A stretch of 64,000 nt of DNA from contig NZ_CP017886.1 of assembly GCF_001874645.1 (NCBI RefSeq), forward strand, positions 1,426,001-1,490,000, in the 5' to 3' direction. Below are positions 35,512-45,529 of the stretch, piece after piece. The notes below the pieces were generated by a model, which was not told the DNA's origin, made no database searches, and saw only the letters and a program-made list of their open reading frames with translations. Numbering within the stretch: position 1 is the first letter of the stretch; every line of letters starts with the position of its first letter. Origin of the DNA: Pseudomonas frederiksbergensis. Its GTDB lineage: Bacteria > Pseudomonadota > Gammaproteobacteria > Pseudomonadales > Pseudomonadaceae. The position numbers were made by a program, and so were the translations under genes.

Positions 35512-36939
35512 TTACTCGGCCAATTTGAAGGTAATGAAGCTGGCACGCCCTTGACGTAAGACCCGCATCGATACAGAGCGGTTCTTTGGCAGCGCCTGGG
35601 CGATTTCCGTGAACTCCTTGGCAGAACCAATCGCTTGATTGTTCAAGTGCGTAATCACGTCGCCTGGCTGCAGGCCGATCAGGGCAGCAGGACCTTCCTG
35701 AACGTCCTTGATCACCACGCCGCCCTTGAGGTCGTAGGCTTTCTTCTGCTCATCGCTCAAATCGGCCACGGCTACGCCCAGTCGATTGCTGCTGCGCTCG
35801 ACACCGGGCTTGGCAAGGGCATCAAGCTCCTTGCCTTCTTCCGGAATCGCGCCAACCGTCAGCTCGACGTTCTTGCGCTTGCCGTCACGAATCACTTCGA
35901 GATTGGCCTTGGCATCGGCCTTGAGTGCGCCCACCAGATGCGGCAGATCCGCCGACATGACGATCGGCTGACCGTTCATGCTCAGGATCACGTCACCGAC
36001 CTGCAAACCACCTTTGGCAGCCGGGCCACCCTCCTGGATCTGAGCCACCAGCGCACCGGCCGGTTTCTCCAGACCGAAGGACTCGGCGAGATCCTTGCTC
36101 ACTTCCTGAATGACCACACCCAACCAGCCTCGGCTGACTTTCCCGCCACTTTTCAGCTGATTCGAAACATCCATGGCGACATCGATCGGGATCGCAAACG
36201 ACACCCCCATGAAACCACCGGAACGGGTGTAGATCTGTGAGTTGATCCCTACCACTTCACCCGCCAGGTTGAACAGCGGACCACCCGAGTTACCCGGATT
36301 GATCGGCACATCGGTCTGGATGAACGGCACATAGTTTTCGTTCGGCAGGCTGCGACCAACGGCACTGACGATGCCTTGGGTCACAGTGTGGTCAAAACCA
36401 AATGGCGAACCGATGGCAACCACCCACTGCCCGGCTTTCAGGTCCTGGGATTTACCCAATTTGAGCACAGGCAGATCTTTGCCCTCGACCTTCAGCAACG
36501 CCACATCGGAACGTGGGTCAGTGCCGACCAACTTGGCTTTCAGTTCACTGCGATCAGCAAGACGCACGATGATTTCATCAGCATCGGCAATCACATGGTT
36601 GTTGGTCAGAATGTAGCCATCAGGCGAGATGATGAACCCTGAGCCCAGGGATTGCGCTTCACGCTGGCGACCACGAGGCGAACGCTGCTGCGGCGGCATG
36701 CCACGCTCAAGAAACTCGCGCAGCGCCGGCGGCAAGCCTTCCAGATCCGGAATATCCTGATTGGATACTTTGCGGTCCGGCAGCTTCTGCGTGGTACTGA
36801 TGTTCACCACCGCAGGCGAGGCTTGCTCGACCAGCTGCGTGAAATCAGGCAGTTCGGCCGCCAGGGCACTGACTGCCTGACCGAGCACTAATACAGCGGC
36901 AAAAATGGAGAGGTAGGATTTCAAACGTGGTATCGACAT
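35512..36939 (-). CDS. mucD: Periplasmic serine protease MucD (DegP family)
   Basis: This 475-residue HtrA protease starts at ATG 36939 behind GGGAG, with signal peptide 'LKSYLSIFAAVLVLGQAVSALA'. The catalytic triad is His ('ILTNNHVIADADEI'), Asp ('DPRSDVALLKV') and Ser ('INPGNSGGPLFN'). Two PDZ domains follow (~270-365 and ~380-470). In P. aeruginosa MucD degrades misfolded envelope proteins and dampens AlgU activation. It lies 248 bp from mucB with a hairpin in between, and no mucC gene is present. Confidence 0.96.
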   Translation of the reverse strand: MSIPRLKSYLSIFAAVLVLGQAVSALAAELPDFTQLVEQASPAVVNISTTQKLPDRKVSNQDIPDLEGLPPALREFLERGMPPQQRSPRGRQREAQSLGSGFIISPDGYILTNNHVIADADEIIVRLADRSELKAKLVGTDPRSDVALLKVEGKDLPVLKLGKSQDLKAGQWVVAIGSPFGFDHTVTQGIVSAVGRSLPNENYVPFIQTDVPINPGNSGGPLFNLAGEVVGINSQIYTRSGGFMGVSFAIPIDVAMDVSNQLKSGGKVSRGWLGVVIQEVSKDLAESFGLEKPAGALVAQIQEGGPAAKGGLQVGDVILSMNGQPIVMSADLPHLVGALKADAKANLEVIRDGKRKNVELTVGAIPEEGKELDALAKPGVERSSNRLGVAVADLSDEQKKAYDLKGGVVIKDVQEGPAALIGLQPGDVITHLNNQAIGSAKEFTEIAQALPKNRSVSMRVLRQGRASFITFKLAE

Positions 36940-37036
36940 ACGGCTCCCGTTACGACGAGCATGGTTAAGCGATATGGAGCAAGGAATACCGGGAAACATA
37001 CACCGGTACTTTTGTTCCGGGAACAACAAACAAGGC

Positions 37037-37054
37037 CAGAGCCGTGGGGCTCTG
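37037..37054. other. Hairpin between mucB and mucD
   Basis: A 7-bp perfect stem (CAGAGCC/GGCTCTG) with loop GTGG lies in the 248-bp gap between mucB and mucD. There is no proper T-tract, so it may attenuate or process the mucB transcript; mucD may have its own promoter to the left of it. Confidence 0.4.
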
Positions 37055-37187
37055 ACCTATAGAAAATTTCTGGGAATTTTGCAAATAGAAATGCTCACCA
37101 AACATTTCGACATCTCAATTGTGGAATGGACAATTGCTGGCCTCTTTCACAACTAACTGGCTGCTCGATGAGCATCACTGGATCAAC

Positions 37188-38147
37188 TCACTGCTTGGCC
37201 GCAGCGGCATCGGTGCGCATGGAGAGCGCAATCCGTTCAGCAGTACCGATCGGAATCTCACCGACCACGGTAACCATCATCTCGCCATCCGGCGTGGTCA
37301 GACGTCGCGAAACCGCGACGGTCGGGCCGAGCTGAGTACGCGTATCGGTAACCACTGCGCCATTGAGCGGCTCCAGGAATACCGAAAAACGTGCCAGACC
37401 GTCGTCATACATCAAACTGCTGACCTGGACTTTGGTCTCCGGATCCTTGTGCGCGCTGCTGCTGCTGAGTTCAAAACCTGGTGGCAACCAGTCGGAATGC
37501 CATACCTGAGCGGCTTTCACCGCTGACGCCTTGTCGCTGTCGAGCGCCACCGCCTTGCATTCGGAACTCGCCTGCAGATCACGCTCAGCCGGTACGTCAG
37601 TCGTATCCAGCCGGGTAAACTGGAAACGCTCCAGCAACTGCCCCTTGTCATTCAACAGCAATGATTTCAACGGCAGACCGGTTTCGCGGTCCAGGTGCAA
37701 TTCAAAACCATAACGATGCTGATCACGCGGCGTCAGTGAAACAATCACCGCCGGGCGTCCAGCCACGCGCGACTTGCCGATGACGGCAAGGTCGTACCAA
37801 TTCTTGAGCTTTTGCGGATCAAGTGCACGAGCAGAAGAGTCGGGGGAATCCCCCAGCCCTGCCACCAGGCTGCCGCTGACGCATTGAGTATGCCCATCAA
37901 TACGGACGACTTCCTGAGCAGAACCGTCAAGCTGAAGCAAACGCTCGCGGACTCTGCCATCCTGGACGCGATGCCAGATGTTGTGGGTAGAAAAACTACC
38001 GTTACGCTCGTAGACGAAAGTACCTTGGAAGCTTTGCTGTTGTTCAGCCTGACTCAGACGGGTCAACCAGTCCTGAGCTTCATCTGCATAGGCTGGAACA
38101 ACAAACCAGCCAGTGAGCAGCAGCGTAAGTAGAGGGATGGCGCGCAT
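37188..38147 (-). CDS. mucB: AlgU regulatory protein MucB (RseB)
   Basis: This 319-residue periplasmic protein has signal peptide 'MRAIPLLTLLLTGWFVVPAYA'. The LolA-like N-terminal domain has 'QDWLTRLSQAEQQQSFQGTFVYERNGSFSTHNIWHRVQDGRVRERL'. The C-terminal domain around 'VAVSRRLTTPDGEMMVTVVGEIP' follows. MucB binds MucA's periplasmic part and shields it from AlgW until lipid or LPS signals release it. It follows mucA by 8 bp. Confidence 0.95.
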   Translation of the reverse strand: MRAIPLLTLLLTGWFVVPAYADEAQDWLTRLSQAEQQQSFQGTFVYERNGSFSTHNIWHRVQDGRVRERLLQLDGSAQEVVRIDGHTQCVSGSLVAGLGDSPDSSARALDPQKLKNWYDLAVIGKSRVAGRPAVIVSLTPRDQHRYGFELHLDRETGLPLKSLLLNDKGQLLERFQFTRLDTTDVPAERDLQASSECKAVALDSDKASAVKAAQVWHSDWLPPGFELSSSSAHKDPETKVQVSSLMYDDGLARFSVFLEPLNGAVVTDTRTQLGPTVAVSRRLTTPDGEMMVTVVGEIPIGTAERIALSMRTDAAAAKQ

Positions 38148-38155
38148 GATCCTCC

Positions 38156-38743
38156 TTAACGGTTTTCCAGGCTTGCCGCACGAGCGTAAGGCAGAGCGCT
38201 TTCAGTGCCTTTCAGTGCAGCTTGTTGAGCATGTTGGCGCAAGTAGCCTGGCAGACGCTGATCATGCCAGCCTGGCTGACCTTGCAATACGCCGTTGGCC
38301 ATAGGACCAGTGGCTTCCGAACTCTCATTGTAGCCTGCCAAAACGGCTGGACCTTTTACTTGAGGAACGGCCAGACTCGGTTGAGTGGAGTGCTGGGCCA
38401 ATTCGACACCGGCGATCTCATCCTGGTTGTACAGACGCACGCCAGCCAGAACAGCAAGGGTCACTGATGCGGCCACTGCCAGACGACCCAGGTTACGCCA
38501 TGGACCACGAGTGGCTTTTGCCGGTACGGCTTCGTCAGCCAACGCTGCGGAAACGGCCGAAGCAATATCCAGACGCGGGATCAACAGGTCCTTGTGCATG
38601 ACTGCCCGAGCGATCTGGTAACGGGCCCAGGTCTCGCGGGTTTCAACATCGTCAAAGGCATTTAATACCCGACGCAACTCCAGTTCGTCCGCTTCGTTAT
38701 CCATCACTGCGGACAGCGATTCCTGCAGGGCTTCACGACTCAT
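38156..38743 (-). CDS. mucA: Anti-sigma factor MucA
   Basis: This 195-residue, single-pass inner-membrane anti-sigma factor starts at ATG 38743 ('MSREALQESLSAVMDNEADELELRRVLNA'). The N-terminal anti-sigma domain binds AlgU. A membrane helix lies at about 85-104 ('LAVAASVTLAVLAGVRLY'), and the periplasmic tail ends before mucB. The full length and open frame suggest a wild-type, non-mucoid allele. It starts 31 bp after the algU stop. Confidence 0.96.
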   Translation of the reverse strand: MSREALQESLSAVMDNEADELELRRVLNAFDDVETRETWARYQIARAVMHKDLLIPRLDIASAVSAALADEAVPAKATRGPWRNLGRLAVAASVTLAVLAGVRLYNQDEIAGVELAQHSTQPSLAVPQVKGPAVLAGYNESSEATGPMANGVLQGQPGWHDQRLPGYLRQHAQQAALKGTESALPYARAASLENR

Positions 38744-38774
38744 GGCGGTTCCTCTCTTGGCTGTCGCCGCTGTC

Positions 38775-39356
38775 TCAGCTTTCCTGCAACAACGGCTGCA
38801 GGGCTTTGTCGATGGCTTCCCGAGCGCGGAAAATCCGGGAGCGCACGGTACCCACCGGACACTGCATGACGCTCGCAATGTCCTCGTAACTCAGACCATC
38901 AAACTCACGTAAAGTTAATGCCGTACGTAAATCTTCTGGCAGTTGCTGGATGGTTCGATGGACGGTGCCTTCGATCTCATCACGCAGCAATGCACGTTCC
39001 GGCGACTCGAGATCCTTGAGGCCATGATCGCCATCGTAGAACTCCGCATCCTCAGAACTGACATCGCTATCCGGCGGCCGACGGCCACGTGAAACCAGAT
39101 AGTTTTTCGCCGTGTTAATGGCGATGCGGTAAAGCCACGTATAAAACGCGCTGTCGCCGCGAAAATTTCCAAGTGCACGGTAGGCCTTGATAAAGGCTTC
39201 TTGTGCGACATCCTGGGCTTCATGGGTGTCGTGCACGAAACGCACGATCAACCCGAGAATTTTGTGCTGGTATTTCAGCACTAGCAGATCGAAAGCGCGC
39301 TTGTCGCCGCGTTGAACGCGCTCGACCAGCTGCTGATCCTCTTCCTGGGTTAGCAT
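38775..39356 (-). CDS. algU: ECF sigma factor AlgU (RpoE/AlgT)
   Basis: This 193-residue sigma-E-type factor directs envelope-stress and alginate genes. Region 2 has 'YQHKILGLIVRFVHDTHEAQDVAQEAFIKAYRALGNFRGDSAFYTWLYRIAINTAKNYL'. Region 4 has 'LPEDLRTALTLREFDGLSYEDIASVMQCPVGTVRSRIFRAREAIDKAL'. The ATG at 39356 (MLTQEEDQQL) is favoured over a GTG two codons upstream, because GAGGAG is 5 bases from the ATG but touches the GTG. It heads the algU-mucA-mucB group and has an AlgU-like promoter upstream. Confidence 0.97.
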   Translation of the reverse strand: MLTQEEDQQLVERVQRGDKRAFDLLVLKYQHKILGLIVRFVHDTHEAQDVAQEAFIKAYRALGNFRGDSAFYTWLYRIAINTAKNYLVSRGRRPPDSDVSSEDAEFYDGDHGLKDLESPERALLRDEIEGTVHRTIQQLPEDLRTALTLREFDGLSYEDIASVMQCPVGTVRSRIFRAREAIDKALQPLLQES

Positions 39357-39607
39357 GAACACTCCTCGATAAGCTCGGAGGAGGCTTGCATAACTAATCG
39401 ATCAGGCTTGCAAACATAGACTCGGGCTTTTCGCAAAAGTTCTCCCCCTCCAAGCAAGTTTCCTGCGCGCTCTGATTTGGCACACACGAAAGACGCAGCA
39501 CGGGCTGGGCCGGCTGCGCGAATAATCTTGTCGTCGAATCCACCCGCAAAGACCAAAACACAAATCCTGCGTGAAACCGACGCTGTCCCTTGTCTCAGGC
39601 AACCTTC

Positions 39608-39636
39608 TATTGAGCTTCGGCGCCTGGCAAAGTTCC
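39608..39636 (-). promoter_or_regulatory. AlgU/sigma-E-type promoter upstream of algU
   Basis: On the minus strand GGGAACTT is followed, after 16 bases, by TCAATA. This fits the sigma-E/AlgU consensus GAACTT-N16-TC(A/T)nA. It lies about 250 bp before algU, as expected for the autoregulated promoter. The 555-bp algU-nadB gap (39357-39912) otherwise holds the nadB promoter and no supported gene. Confidence 0.7.
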
Positions 39637-39912
39637 CAATCTTTATAGTCGCGTGAAACGAACAATGTGCTAGCGTGAGGCGAAAAATAGCGTTTCTTCG
39701 GCGATCAGGCTGCCGATTCAGCATTTGAATGGGTAAATTATCCGACACAACACCCAACCTTTTTCGTCACCATAGTTCCACATTGCCACGTAGGACCGAC
39801 TATTGTGCCGATCCACCCCTCTATATACTAGTACGCTGCGTGGCTGTCTCGACTCGCCGATCAGGTGTCTTGCGCCAACCCCGACCCGGGTCGCTTTGAG
39901 CGGAATCCTGAA

Positions 39913-41529
39913 ATGAGCCAACAGTTTCAACACGATGTTCTGGTAATTGGCAGCGGCGCTGCCGGTTTAAGTCTGGCACTGACCTTGCCCGATCATTTGC
40001 GCATTGCCGTACTGAGTAAAGGCAACCTCGCCAACGGTTCGACCTATTGGGCCCAGGGCGGTGTCGCTGCCGTGCTGGATGACACCGACACCGTTGAATC
40101 CCACGTCGATGACACCCTCAATGCCGGCGGTGGCCTGTGCCACGAAGATGCCGTGCGCTTTACCGTCGAGCACAGTCGCGAAGCGATTCAATGGCTGATC
40201 GATCAGGGCGTGCCGTTCACCCGCGACGAACAGTCCGGCACTGAAGACGGCGGTTTCGAGTTTCATTTGACCCGCGAAGGCGGCCACAGTCATCGGCGCA
40301 TTATTCATGCCGCCGATGCCACAGGCGCTGCGATTTTCAATACTTTGCTTGATCAAGCACGGCAACGACCGAACATCGAGTTGCTGGAGCAACGGGTTGC
40401 CGTTGACCTGATCACCGAAAAGCGCCTGGGCCTGGAAGGTGATCGCTGCCTTGGCGCCTACGTACTCAATCGCAGCACCGGCGAAGTCGATACCTATGGC
40501 GCGCGCTTCGTGATCCTCGCCTCCGGCGGTGCCGCGAAAGTCTATCTCTACACCAGCAACCCCGACGGGGCTTGCGGCGACGGCATTGCCATGGCCTGGC
40601 GTTCAGGCTGCAGGGTGGCGAATCTGGAGTTCAACCAGTTCCACCCTACTTGCCTCTACCACCCACAAGCCAAAAGCTTCCTGATTACCGAAGCCCTGCG
40701 CGGTGAAGGCGCGCACTTGAAGCTGCCGAACGGCGAACGCTTCATGCAGCGCTTTGATCCGCGCGCCGAATTGGCGCCACGGGACATCGTCGCCCGGGCG
40801 ATCGACCATGAAATGAAGCGCCTGGGTATCGACTGCGTATACCTGGACATCAGCCACAAGCCAGCGGCCTTCATCAAGTCGCACTTCCCGACGATGTACG
40901 AACGCTGCCTGGAATTCTCCATCGACATCACCCAGCAGCCGATCCCGGTGGTTCCGGCCGCACACTACACGTGCGGTGGAGTGATGGTCGACCAACACGG
41001 TCGCACCGACGTGTCAGGCCTGTATGCGATTGGCGAAACCAGCTTCACCGGCCTGCACGGCGCTAACCGCATGGCCAGCAACTCGCTGCTGGAGTGCTTC
41101 GTCTACGCCCGCTCGGCGGCGACAGACATTCTTGGACAATTGCCGCACGTCGCGATTCCGAGCGCCCTGCCCGCCTGGGACGCCAGTCAGGTCACCGACT
41201 CCGACGAAGACGTGATCATTGCGCACAACTGGGATGAGCTTCGGCGATTCATGTGGGACTACGTGGGCATCGTGCGCACCAACAAGCGCCTGCAACGCGC
41301 GCAGCATCGTGTGCGCCTGCTGCTGGACGAGATCGACGAGTTCTACAGTAACTACAAGGTCAGCCGGGATTTGATCGAACTGCGCAATCTGGCTCAGGTG
41401 GCCGAGCTGATGATTCGCTCAGCCATGGAGCGCAAGGAAAGTCGCGGCCTGCATTACACCCTCGATTACCCGAACATGCTGCCAGAGGCGCTGGACACTA
41501 TTCTGGTGCCGCCCACCTACGCCGACTGA
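39913..41529 (+). CDS. nadB: L-aspartate oxidase
   Basis: This 538-residue FAD enzyme oxidises L-aspartate to iminoaspartate, the first step of NAD synthesis. The ATG at 39913 gives '[57 protein letters not shown]', which contains the FAD motif and the fumarate-reductase-family 'YWAQGGVAA'. It also has the substrate-site '[38 protein letters not shown]' (~360-400). It is divergent from algU, the usual Pseudomonas arrangement, and its 3' end overlaps ygfX by 32 bp. Confidence 0.97.
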   Translation: MSQQFQHDVLVIGSGAAGLSLALTLPDHLRIAVLSKGNLANGSTYWAQGGVAAVLDDTDTVESHVDDTLNAGGGLCHEDAVRFTVEHSREAIQWLIDQGVPFTRDEQSGTEDGGFEFHLTREGGHSHRRIIHAADATGAAIFNTLLDQARQRPNIELLEQRVAVDLITEKRLGLEGDRCLGAYVLNRSTGEVDTYGARFVILASGGAAKVYLYTSNPDGACGDGIAMAWRSGCRVANLEFNQFHPTCLYHPQAKSFLITEALRGEGAHLKLPNGERFMQRFDPRAELAPRDIVARAIDHEMKRLGIDCVYLDISHKPAAFIKSHFPTMYERCLEFSIDITQQPIPVVPAAHYTCGGVMVDQHGRTDVSGLYAIGETSFTGLHGANRMASNSLLECFVYARSAATDILGQLPHVAIPSALPAWDASQVTDSDEDVIIAHNWDELRRFMWDYVGIVRTNKRLQRAQHRVRLLLDEIDEFYSNYKVSRDLIELRNLAQVAELMIRSAMERKESRGLHYTLDYPNMLPEALDTILVPPTYAD

Positions 41530-41950
41530 ACTTGAGCCGGACCCGCAGGCGTCGGTGAACATCCACCGCCTGCGCATCACGCGGCACACAGATCGCCCGT
41601 ACCCGCCGCTCACCGCGCAAACGAAAACGCAACACGACGACCAACGGTAGCGCCAGGCTGTCTGGACACAACTGGACTGCCTGCCAACCCGACAACTGAT
41701 TCCACAACTGCCAACCATCGGCGTCCCGGCGCAAGCCGCAAAATGCCTGCGGGTGTGTCAGCAGAATCTGTCGCGGCAACACCCAGAAACAGTGAGCCAC
41801 GCACAACGCGATGCCGAGCAAACTGGCCCATACCGGTATAGAAAGCAGAAACAGCGACCCCAGCGCGAACAGCTGGGCGAGAAGATAAGCCGCCAGCAAC
41901 TGCCGTGAGGCATGCCAGCGGCACTCAAACGAGTTACTTGGGTTGGACAC
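41498..41950 (-). CDS. YgfX-family membrane protein
   Basis: This 150-residue protein has two adjacent membrane helices ('[41 protein letters not shown]', ~17-57) and a basic C-terminal domain. It is the partner usually encoded with SdhE. In E. coli YgfX/CptA was described as a toxin-like inhibitor of cytoskeletal proteins, but later work favours a role with SdhE; I make no functional claim. It overlaps sdhE by 17 bp upstream and the convergent nadB by 32 bp downstream. Confidence 0.85.
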   Translation of the reverse strand: MSNPSNSFECRWHASRQLLAAYLLAQLFALGSLFLLSIPVWASLLGIALCVAHCFWVLPRQILLTHPQAFCGLRRDADGWQLWNQLSGWQAVQLCPDSLALPLVVVLRFRLRGERRVRAICVPRDAQAVDVHRRLRVRLKFSRRRWAAPE

Positions 41951-42188
41951 GGTCCAGAATCATGCGAACCATGCGCTGCAACTCAGGGTCTTCCGATTCG
42001 GCGCGTTCCATGAACCAGCCGAACATGTCCTGATCTTCGCATTCGAGCAGTTTGCGGTAGCAGTCGCGATCTACATCGTTGAGGTGCGGATAGACCTCTT
42101 TGACAAACGGCACGAGCAACACGTCAAGCTCAAGCATGCCGCGACGGCTGTGCCAGTAGAGGCGGTTCAGTTCAACATCTTCGACCAT
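41934..42188 (-). CDS. sdhE: FAD assembly factor SdhE
   Basis: This 84-residue all-helical protein helps attach FAD covalently to succinate dehydrogenase. The ATG at 42188 gives '[29 protein letters not shown]', with the essential 'RRGMLELD' motif (~15-22) and '[19 protein letters not shown]'. A GGAGCG ribosome site precedes the ATG. A longer frame to 42284 is not supported. Confidence 0.95.
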   Translation of the reverse strand: MVEDVELNRLYWHSRRGMLELDVLLVPFVKEVYPHLNDVDRDCYRKLLECEDQDMFGWFMERAESEDPELQRMVRMILDRVQPK

Positions 42189-42337
42189 GGAGCGCTCCTC
42201 AAATAGAGCGCAAGTATACAGCCCCAATCCCTGTCGAACAGTCGGCTTTGGTCGGGCACCCTCGAACCTTTGTGAACTACCCATTTCAAGGGCGCCCCCT
42301 TATGATGTCCTCCAGACTCTTTACCCTGCGATGACCC

Positions 42338-43279
42338 ATGGCTGATTCTGCTTTTTTCTGCACCTTGTCCCATGAAGGCGTGCTCGCCGTCCGCGGCTCC
42401 GATGCCAGCAAGTTCCTTCAGGGACAATTGACCTGCAACCTCAATTACCTGAGCGACACCCAGGCCAGCCTCGGTGCGCGCTGCACCCAAAAAGGCCGCA
42501 TGCAGTCGAGTTTTCGCATCCTGCTGGAAGGTGACGGGGTTCTGTTGGCGATGGCCAGCGAGTTGCTGGAGCCACAACTGGCAGACCTGAAAAAGTACGC
42601 GGTGTTCTCCAAATCCAAGTTGACCGACGAAAGCGCTGCCTGGGTTCGCTTCGGCCTGAGCGATGCCGATGTGGCGCTGGCTGCCCTTGGCCTCGACGTT
42701 CCCCCGGCAACCGACTCGATCACGCGCAATAACGGTTTGATCGCCATTCGAGTTTCTCCCGGCCGTACCGAGCTGTGGGCCGCTGCCGACCAGGCCGAAG
42801 CCTTGAAAGAAAAACTCTCGGCAACACTGGCGCACGGCACGCTCAATCAGTGGCTGCTGGGGCAGATCCGCGCAGGAATTGGCCAGGTCATGCCGAGCAC
42901 CCGCGAGCTGTTCATTCCGCAAATGCTCAACCTGCAAGCGGTGGGCGGTGTGAGTTTCAAGAAAGGTTGCTACACCGGCCAGGAAATCGTCGCGCGCATG
43001 CAGTACCTGGGCAAACTCAAACGTCGGTTGTATCGCCTGCAACTCGACACCACCAAACTGCCCGAGCCAGGCACCGCACTGTTTTCCCCAACTCACGGCA
43101 GCTCCATTGGTGAAGTGGTGATTGCCGCTCGTGCCGAACAGAACATCGAGCTGTTGGCGGTGCTGCAAGCCGAAGCCGCGGAAAGTGGCGACCTGTACCT
43201 TGGCGCTCTCGATGGCCCTGCCCTGCACCTGCTCGACCTGCCTTACCCACTGGATCGCGACCGCGAAATCCAGCGTTAA
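42338..43279 (+). CDS. ygfZ: tRNA-modifying/Fe-S maintenance protein YgfZ
   Basis: This 313-residue folate-binding protein of the GcvT-like/COG0354 family helps Fe-S enzymes such as MiaB. It has the signature 'KKGCYTGQEIVARMQYLGKLKRRLYRL' (~207-233), with the family's Cys in K-G-C-Y-x-G-Q-E. The N-terminal 'VRGSDASKFLQGQLTCNLNYL' is also typical. It is divergent from sdhE, the usual neighbour. Confidence 0.94.
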   Translation: MADSAFFCTLSHEGVLAVRGSDASKFLQGQLTCNLNYLSDTQASLGARCTQKGRMQSSFRILLEGDGVLLAMASELLEPQLADLKKYAVFSKSKLTDESAAWVRFGLSDADVALAALGLDVPPATDSITRNNGLIAIRVSPGRTELWAAADQAEALKEKLSATLAHGTLNQWLLGQIRAGIGQVMPSTRELFIPQMLNLQAVGGVSFKKGCYTGQEIVARMQYLGKLKRRLYRLQLDTTKLPEPGTALFSPTHGSSIGEVVIAARAEQNIELLAVLQAEAAESGDLYLGALDGPALHLLDLPYPLDRDREIQR

Positions 43280-43315
43280 TTGCAGCATTTTTTTGCAATA
43301 CCCTAGAGAACATAA

Positions 43316-44137
43316 ATGAGCGAGCTGGCGGAAAAGGTCCAACAGGATTTGGTTGAGGCCATCGATAACGATGACCTGGTTCTGCCAACGTTGCCGGAAG
43401 TGGCCCTGCAGATTCGCAAGGCCGCCGAAGACCCGGAAATCAGCGTCTCCACCCTGAGCAAAGTCATCGGCCGCGACACCGCGCTGTCGGCGCGACTGAT
43501 CAAGGTGGTCAACAGTCCGTTGCTTCGTGCCGCTCAGGAAGTGACCGATCTGCACACGGCGATCACCCGACTGGGCATCAATTACAGCAGCAACCTGGCC
43601 ATCGGCCTGGTCATGGAACAGATTTTCCATGCCCGTTCCGAAGTGGTGGAACAGAAGATGCGCGAAGTCTGGCGCAAGAGTCTGCAAATCGCTGGCGTCA
43701 GCTATGCGCTGTGCCGCAGCCACACCCAATTGAAACCGGATCAGGCGGCCCTTGGCGGACTGGTGCATCAGATCGGCGTGTTGCCGATTCTGACCTACGC
43801 AGAAGACCACTACGAGCTGCTGTCGGACCCGGTCAGCCTCAACCATGTCATCGAGCAGATTCATCCGTTGCTCGGCGACAAGCTGCTGCAGGTCTGGGAG
43901 TTCCCGGAAATGCTGGTGAAACTGCCGGGGCAGTATCTGGACTTCAAGCGTCAGTCCGAGCAGGTCGACTATGTTGACCTGGTGCAGATCGCCAGCCTGT
44001 ATTGCCATAAGGACACCGATCATCCGCTGTCCAGAATCGATGAACTCAGCGTGCCGGCGTTCAAAAAACTGGGGATTGATCCAGAGGACATGGCGATGTG
44101 CAACGACCTCGAAGAATCACGATCAATGTTCTATTAA
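43316..44137 (+). CDS. HDOD-domain signalling protein
   Basis: This 273-residue protein consists of one HDOD domain (~20-215): 'LVLPTLPEVALQIRKAAEDPEISVSTLSKVIGRDTALSARLIKVVNSPLL'. The HD catalytic residues are not conserved, as is normal for HDOD. Such proteins act in signalling, often with c-di-GMP or chemosensory partners. It starts 36 bp after ygfZ and ends close to a convergent sensor kinase gene. Confidence 0.92.
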   Translation: MSELAEKVQQDLVEAIDNDDLVLPTLPEVALQIRKAAEDPEISVSTLSKVIGRDTALSARLIKVVNSPLLRAAQEVTDLHTAITRLGINYSSNLAIGLVMEQIFHARSEVVEQKMREVWRKSLQIAGVSYALCRSHTQLKPDQAALGGLVHQIGVLPILTYAEDHYELLSDPVSLNHVIEQIHPLLGDKLLQVWEFPEMLVKLPGQYLDFKRQSEQVDYVDLVQIASLYCHKDTDHPLSRIDELSVPAFKKLGIDPEDMAMCNDLEESRSMFY

Positions 44138-44143
44138 GCCCCC

Positions 44144-45529
44144 TTATCCCGCGATAAAACTGACCCGAACCTTCAACCCGACCTGCGCACCATCGTGCAG
44201 GCTGATTTGCGCCAGATGGGCGCGGCAGATTTCACCGACAATCGCCAGGCCCAGACCTGAACCCGACACCTGCTGATTACGCCGGTAGAAGCGCTCGAAC
44301 ACCCGGTCGCGCTCCTCAAGAGGAATTCCCGGACCATCATCCTCGACCTCCAGCACGGCTGGCGCACTGACGCGCAAGATCACATTGCCGCCGGGGGGCG
44401 TGTGGGCCAAGGCGTTATCCACCAGGTTGCTCAACAGTTCATTCAACAGCGTTGGCTCACCACGCAGCCATACCGGTTCGTCAGCCTCCAACGCCAAAGC
44501 GACGCCCCGCGCGTGGGCCAACGGCGCCATGGCCATGCCCAATTCGCGAGCCAGCTGACTCAAATCGAGCCACTGCGCCCCACCCTCGGAAATCGCCCGC
44601 GCACCGTTCTCGACGCGCGCGAGCGACAGCAATTGATTCGCCAAATGAGTCAGCCGATCGGTGCCCTGAGCGGCGCTCTCCAACGTATTTCTCCAGGTAT
44701 CTGGCTCGCTCGCCCGCAGCCCTAATTCGAGCCTTGCCTTGAGGGCCGCCAACGGCGTTCGCAACTCATGGGCCGCATCGGCGATGAACTGCGCCTGGCG
44801 CTCGAACTGCCCACGCAAGCGCTCGGTAAAGTGGTTAAGAGCTCGCACCAGCGGCCACAATTCACGCTGCACTTCCACCAACGGTAGAGGCCGAAGGTCA
44901 TCCGATTGCCGCTCTTCCACCACCGTGCGCAAACGCTCGAGCGGGCGCAATGCAGCGCTCACCGCAAACCACACCAACAGCAACGCCCCCACCGCCAGCA
45001 TGCCCAGACGCAGAAGGGTATCGGTCATCAGGCTGCGGGCCATACGCACGCGCGCCTCGTCGGTTTCCGCCACACGGATTTCTGCCATGCCGTTCATATT
45101 CGGCTCGATCACTGGCTTGAGCAGGCTCACCACCCTCACGTTCTGCCCTTGGTAAATGGCGTCATAGAACCGCGCCAGCGCTGGATAATCGTCGGTTCGC
45201 GGCGTACCTGGCGGTGGCCCGGGCAGGTTTTCGTAACCGGAAATCAGATTCTGATGGATGTCGTTAACCTGGTAGTAAATGCGCCCGGCGCTGTCGTAGG
45301 CGAACGTGTCCAGCGCCACGTATGGCACATCGGCGCTGAGGCTGCCGTCTCGCTGAGAAAGCCCGGCGGCGATAGTTCGCGCCGAGGCCAACAAGGTTCG
45401 GTCATACGCCGTGTCGGCTGCTTCGCGACCGTTCCAGTAAGCACTCAAACCGCTGGCGATCATCAGCACCACCAGCAGCAGTGCGAGGTTCCACAGTAAC
45501 CGCCAGCGCAGACTGCCGGGCTTATGCAT
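44144..45529 (-). CDS. Sensor histidine kinase (TctE-like)
   Basis: This 461-residue kinase has two membrane segments (~12-32 and ~170-190) around a periplasmic sensor. HAMP-like linker, phospho-acceptor 'FIADAAHELRTPLAALKARLELGLRASE' (~245-270), N-box 'LLNELLSNLVDNALAHTPPGG' and G-boxes 'VEDDGPGIP' and 'GSGLGLAIVGEI' are present. It overlaps the response-regulator gene by 8 bp. Divergence from tctCBA makes it the probable citrate/tricarboxylate sensor TctE. Confidence 0.92.
   Translation of the reverse strand: MHKPGSLRWRLLWNLALLLVVLMIASGLSAYWNGREAADTAYDRTLLASARTIAAGLSQRDGSLSADVPYVALDTFAYDSAGRIYYQVNDIHQNLISGYENLPGPPPGTPRTDDYPALARFYDAIYQGQNVRVVSLLKPVIEPNMNGMAEIRVAETDEARVRMARSLMTDTLLRLGMLAVGALLLVWFAVSAALRPLERLRTVVEERQSDDLRPLPLVEVQRELWPLVRALNHFTERLRGQFERQAQFIADAAHELRTPLAALKARLELGLRASEPDTWRNTLESAAQGTDRLTHLANQLLSLARVENGARAISEGGAQWLDLSQLARELGMAMAPLAHARGVALALEADEPVWLRGEPTLLNELLSNLVDNALAHTPPGGNVILRVSAPAVLEVEDDGPGIPLEERDRVFERFYRRNQQVSGSGLGLAIVGEICRAHLAQISLHDGAQVGLKVRVSFIAG

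Noticed and set aside
42167..44023. 618-codon leftward open frame opposite ygfZ and the HDOD gene
   Set aside because: It lies wholly over two well-supported genes on the other strand, has no family motif, and its His/Gln/Arg-rich composition is that of an antisense frame in high-G+C DNA.
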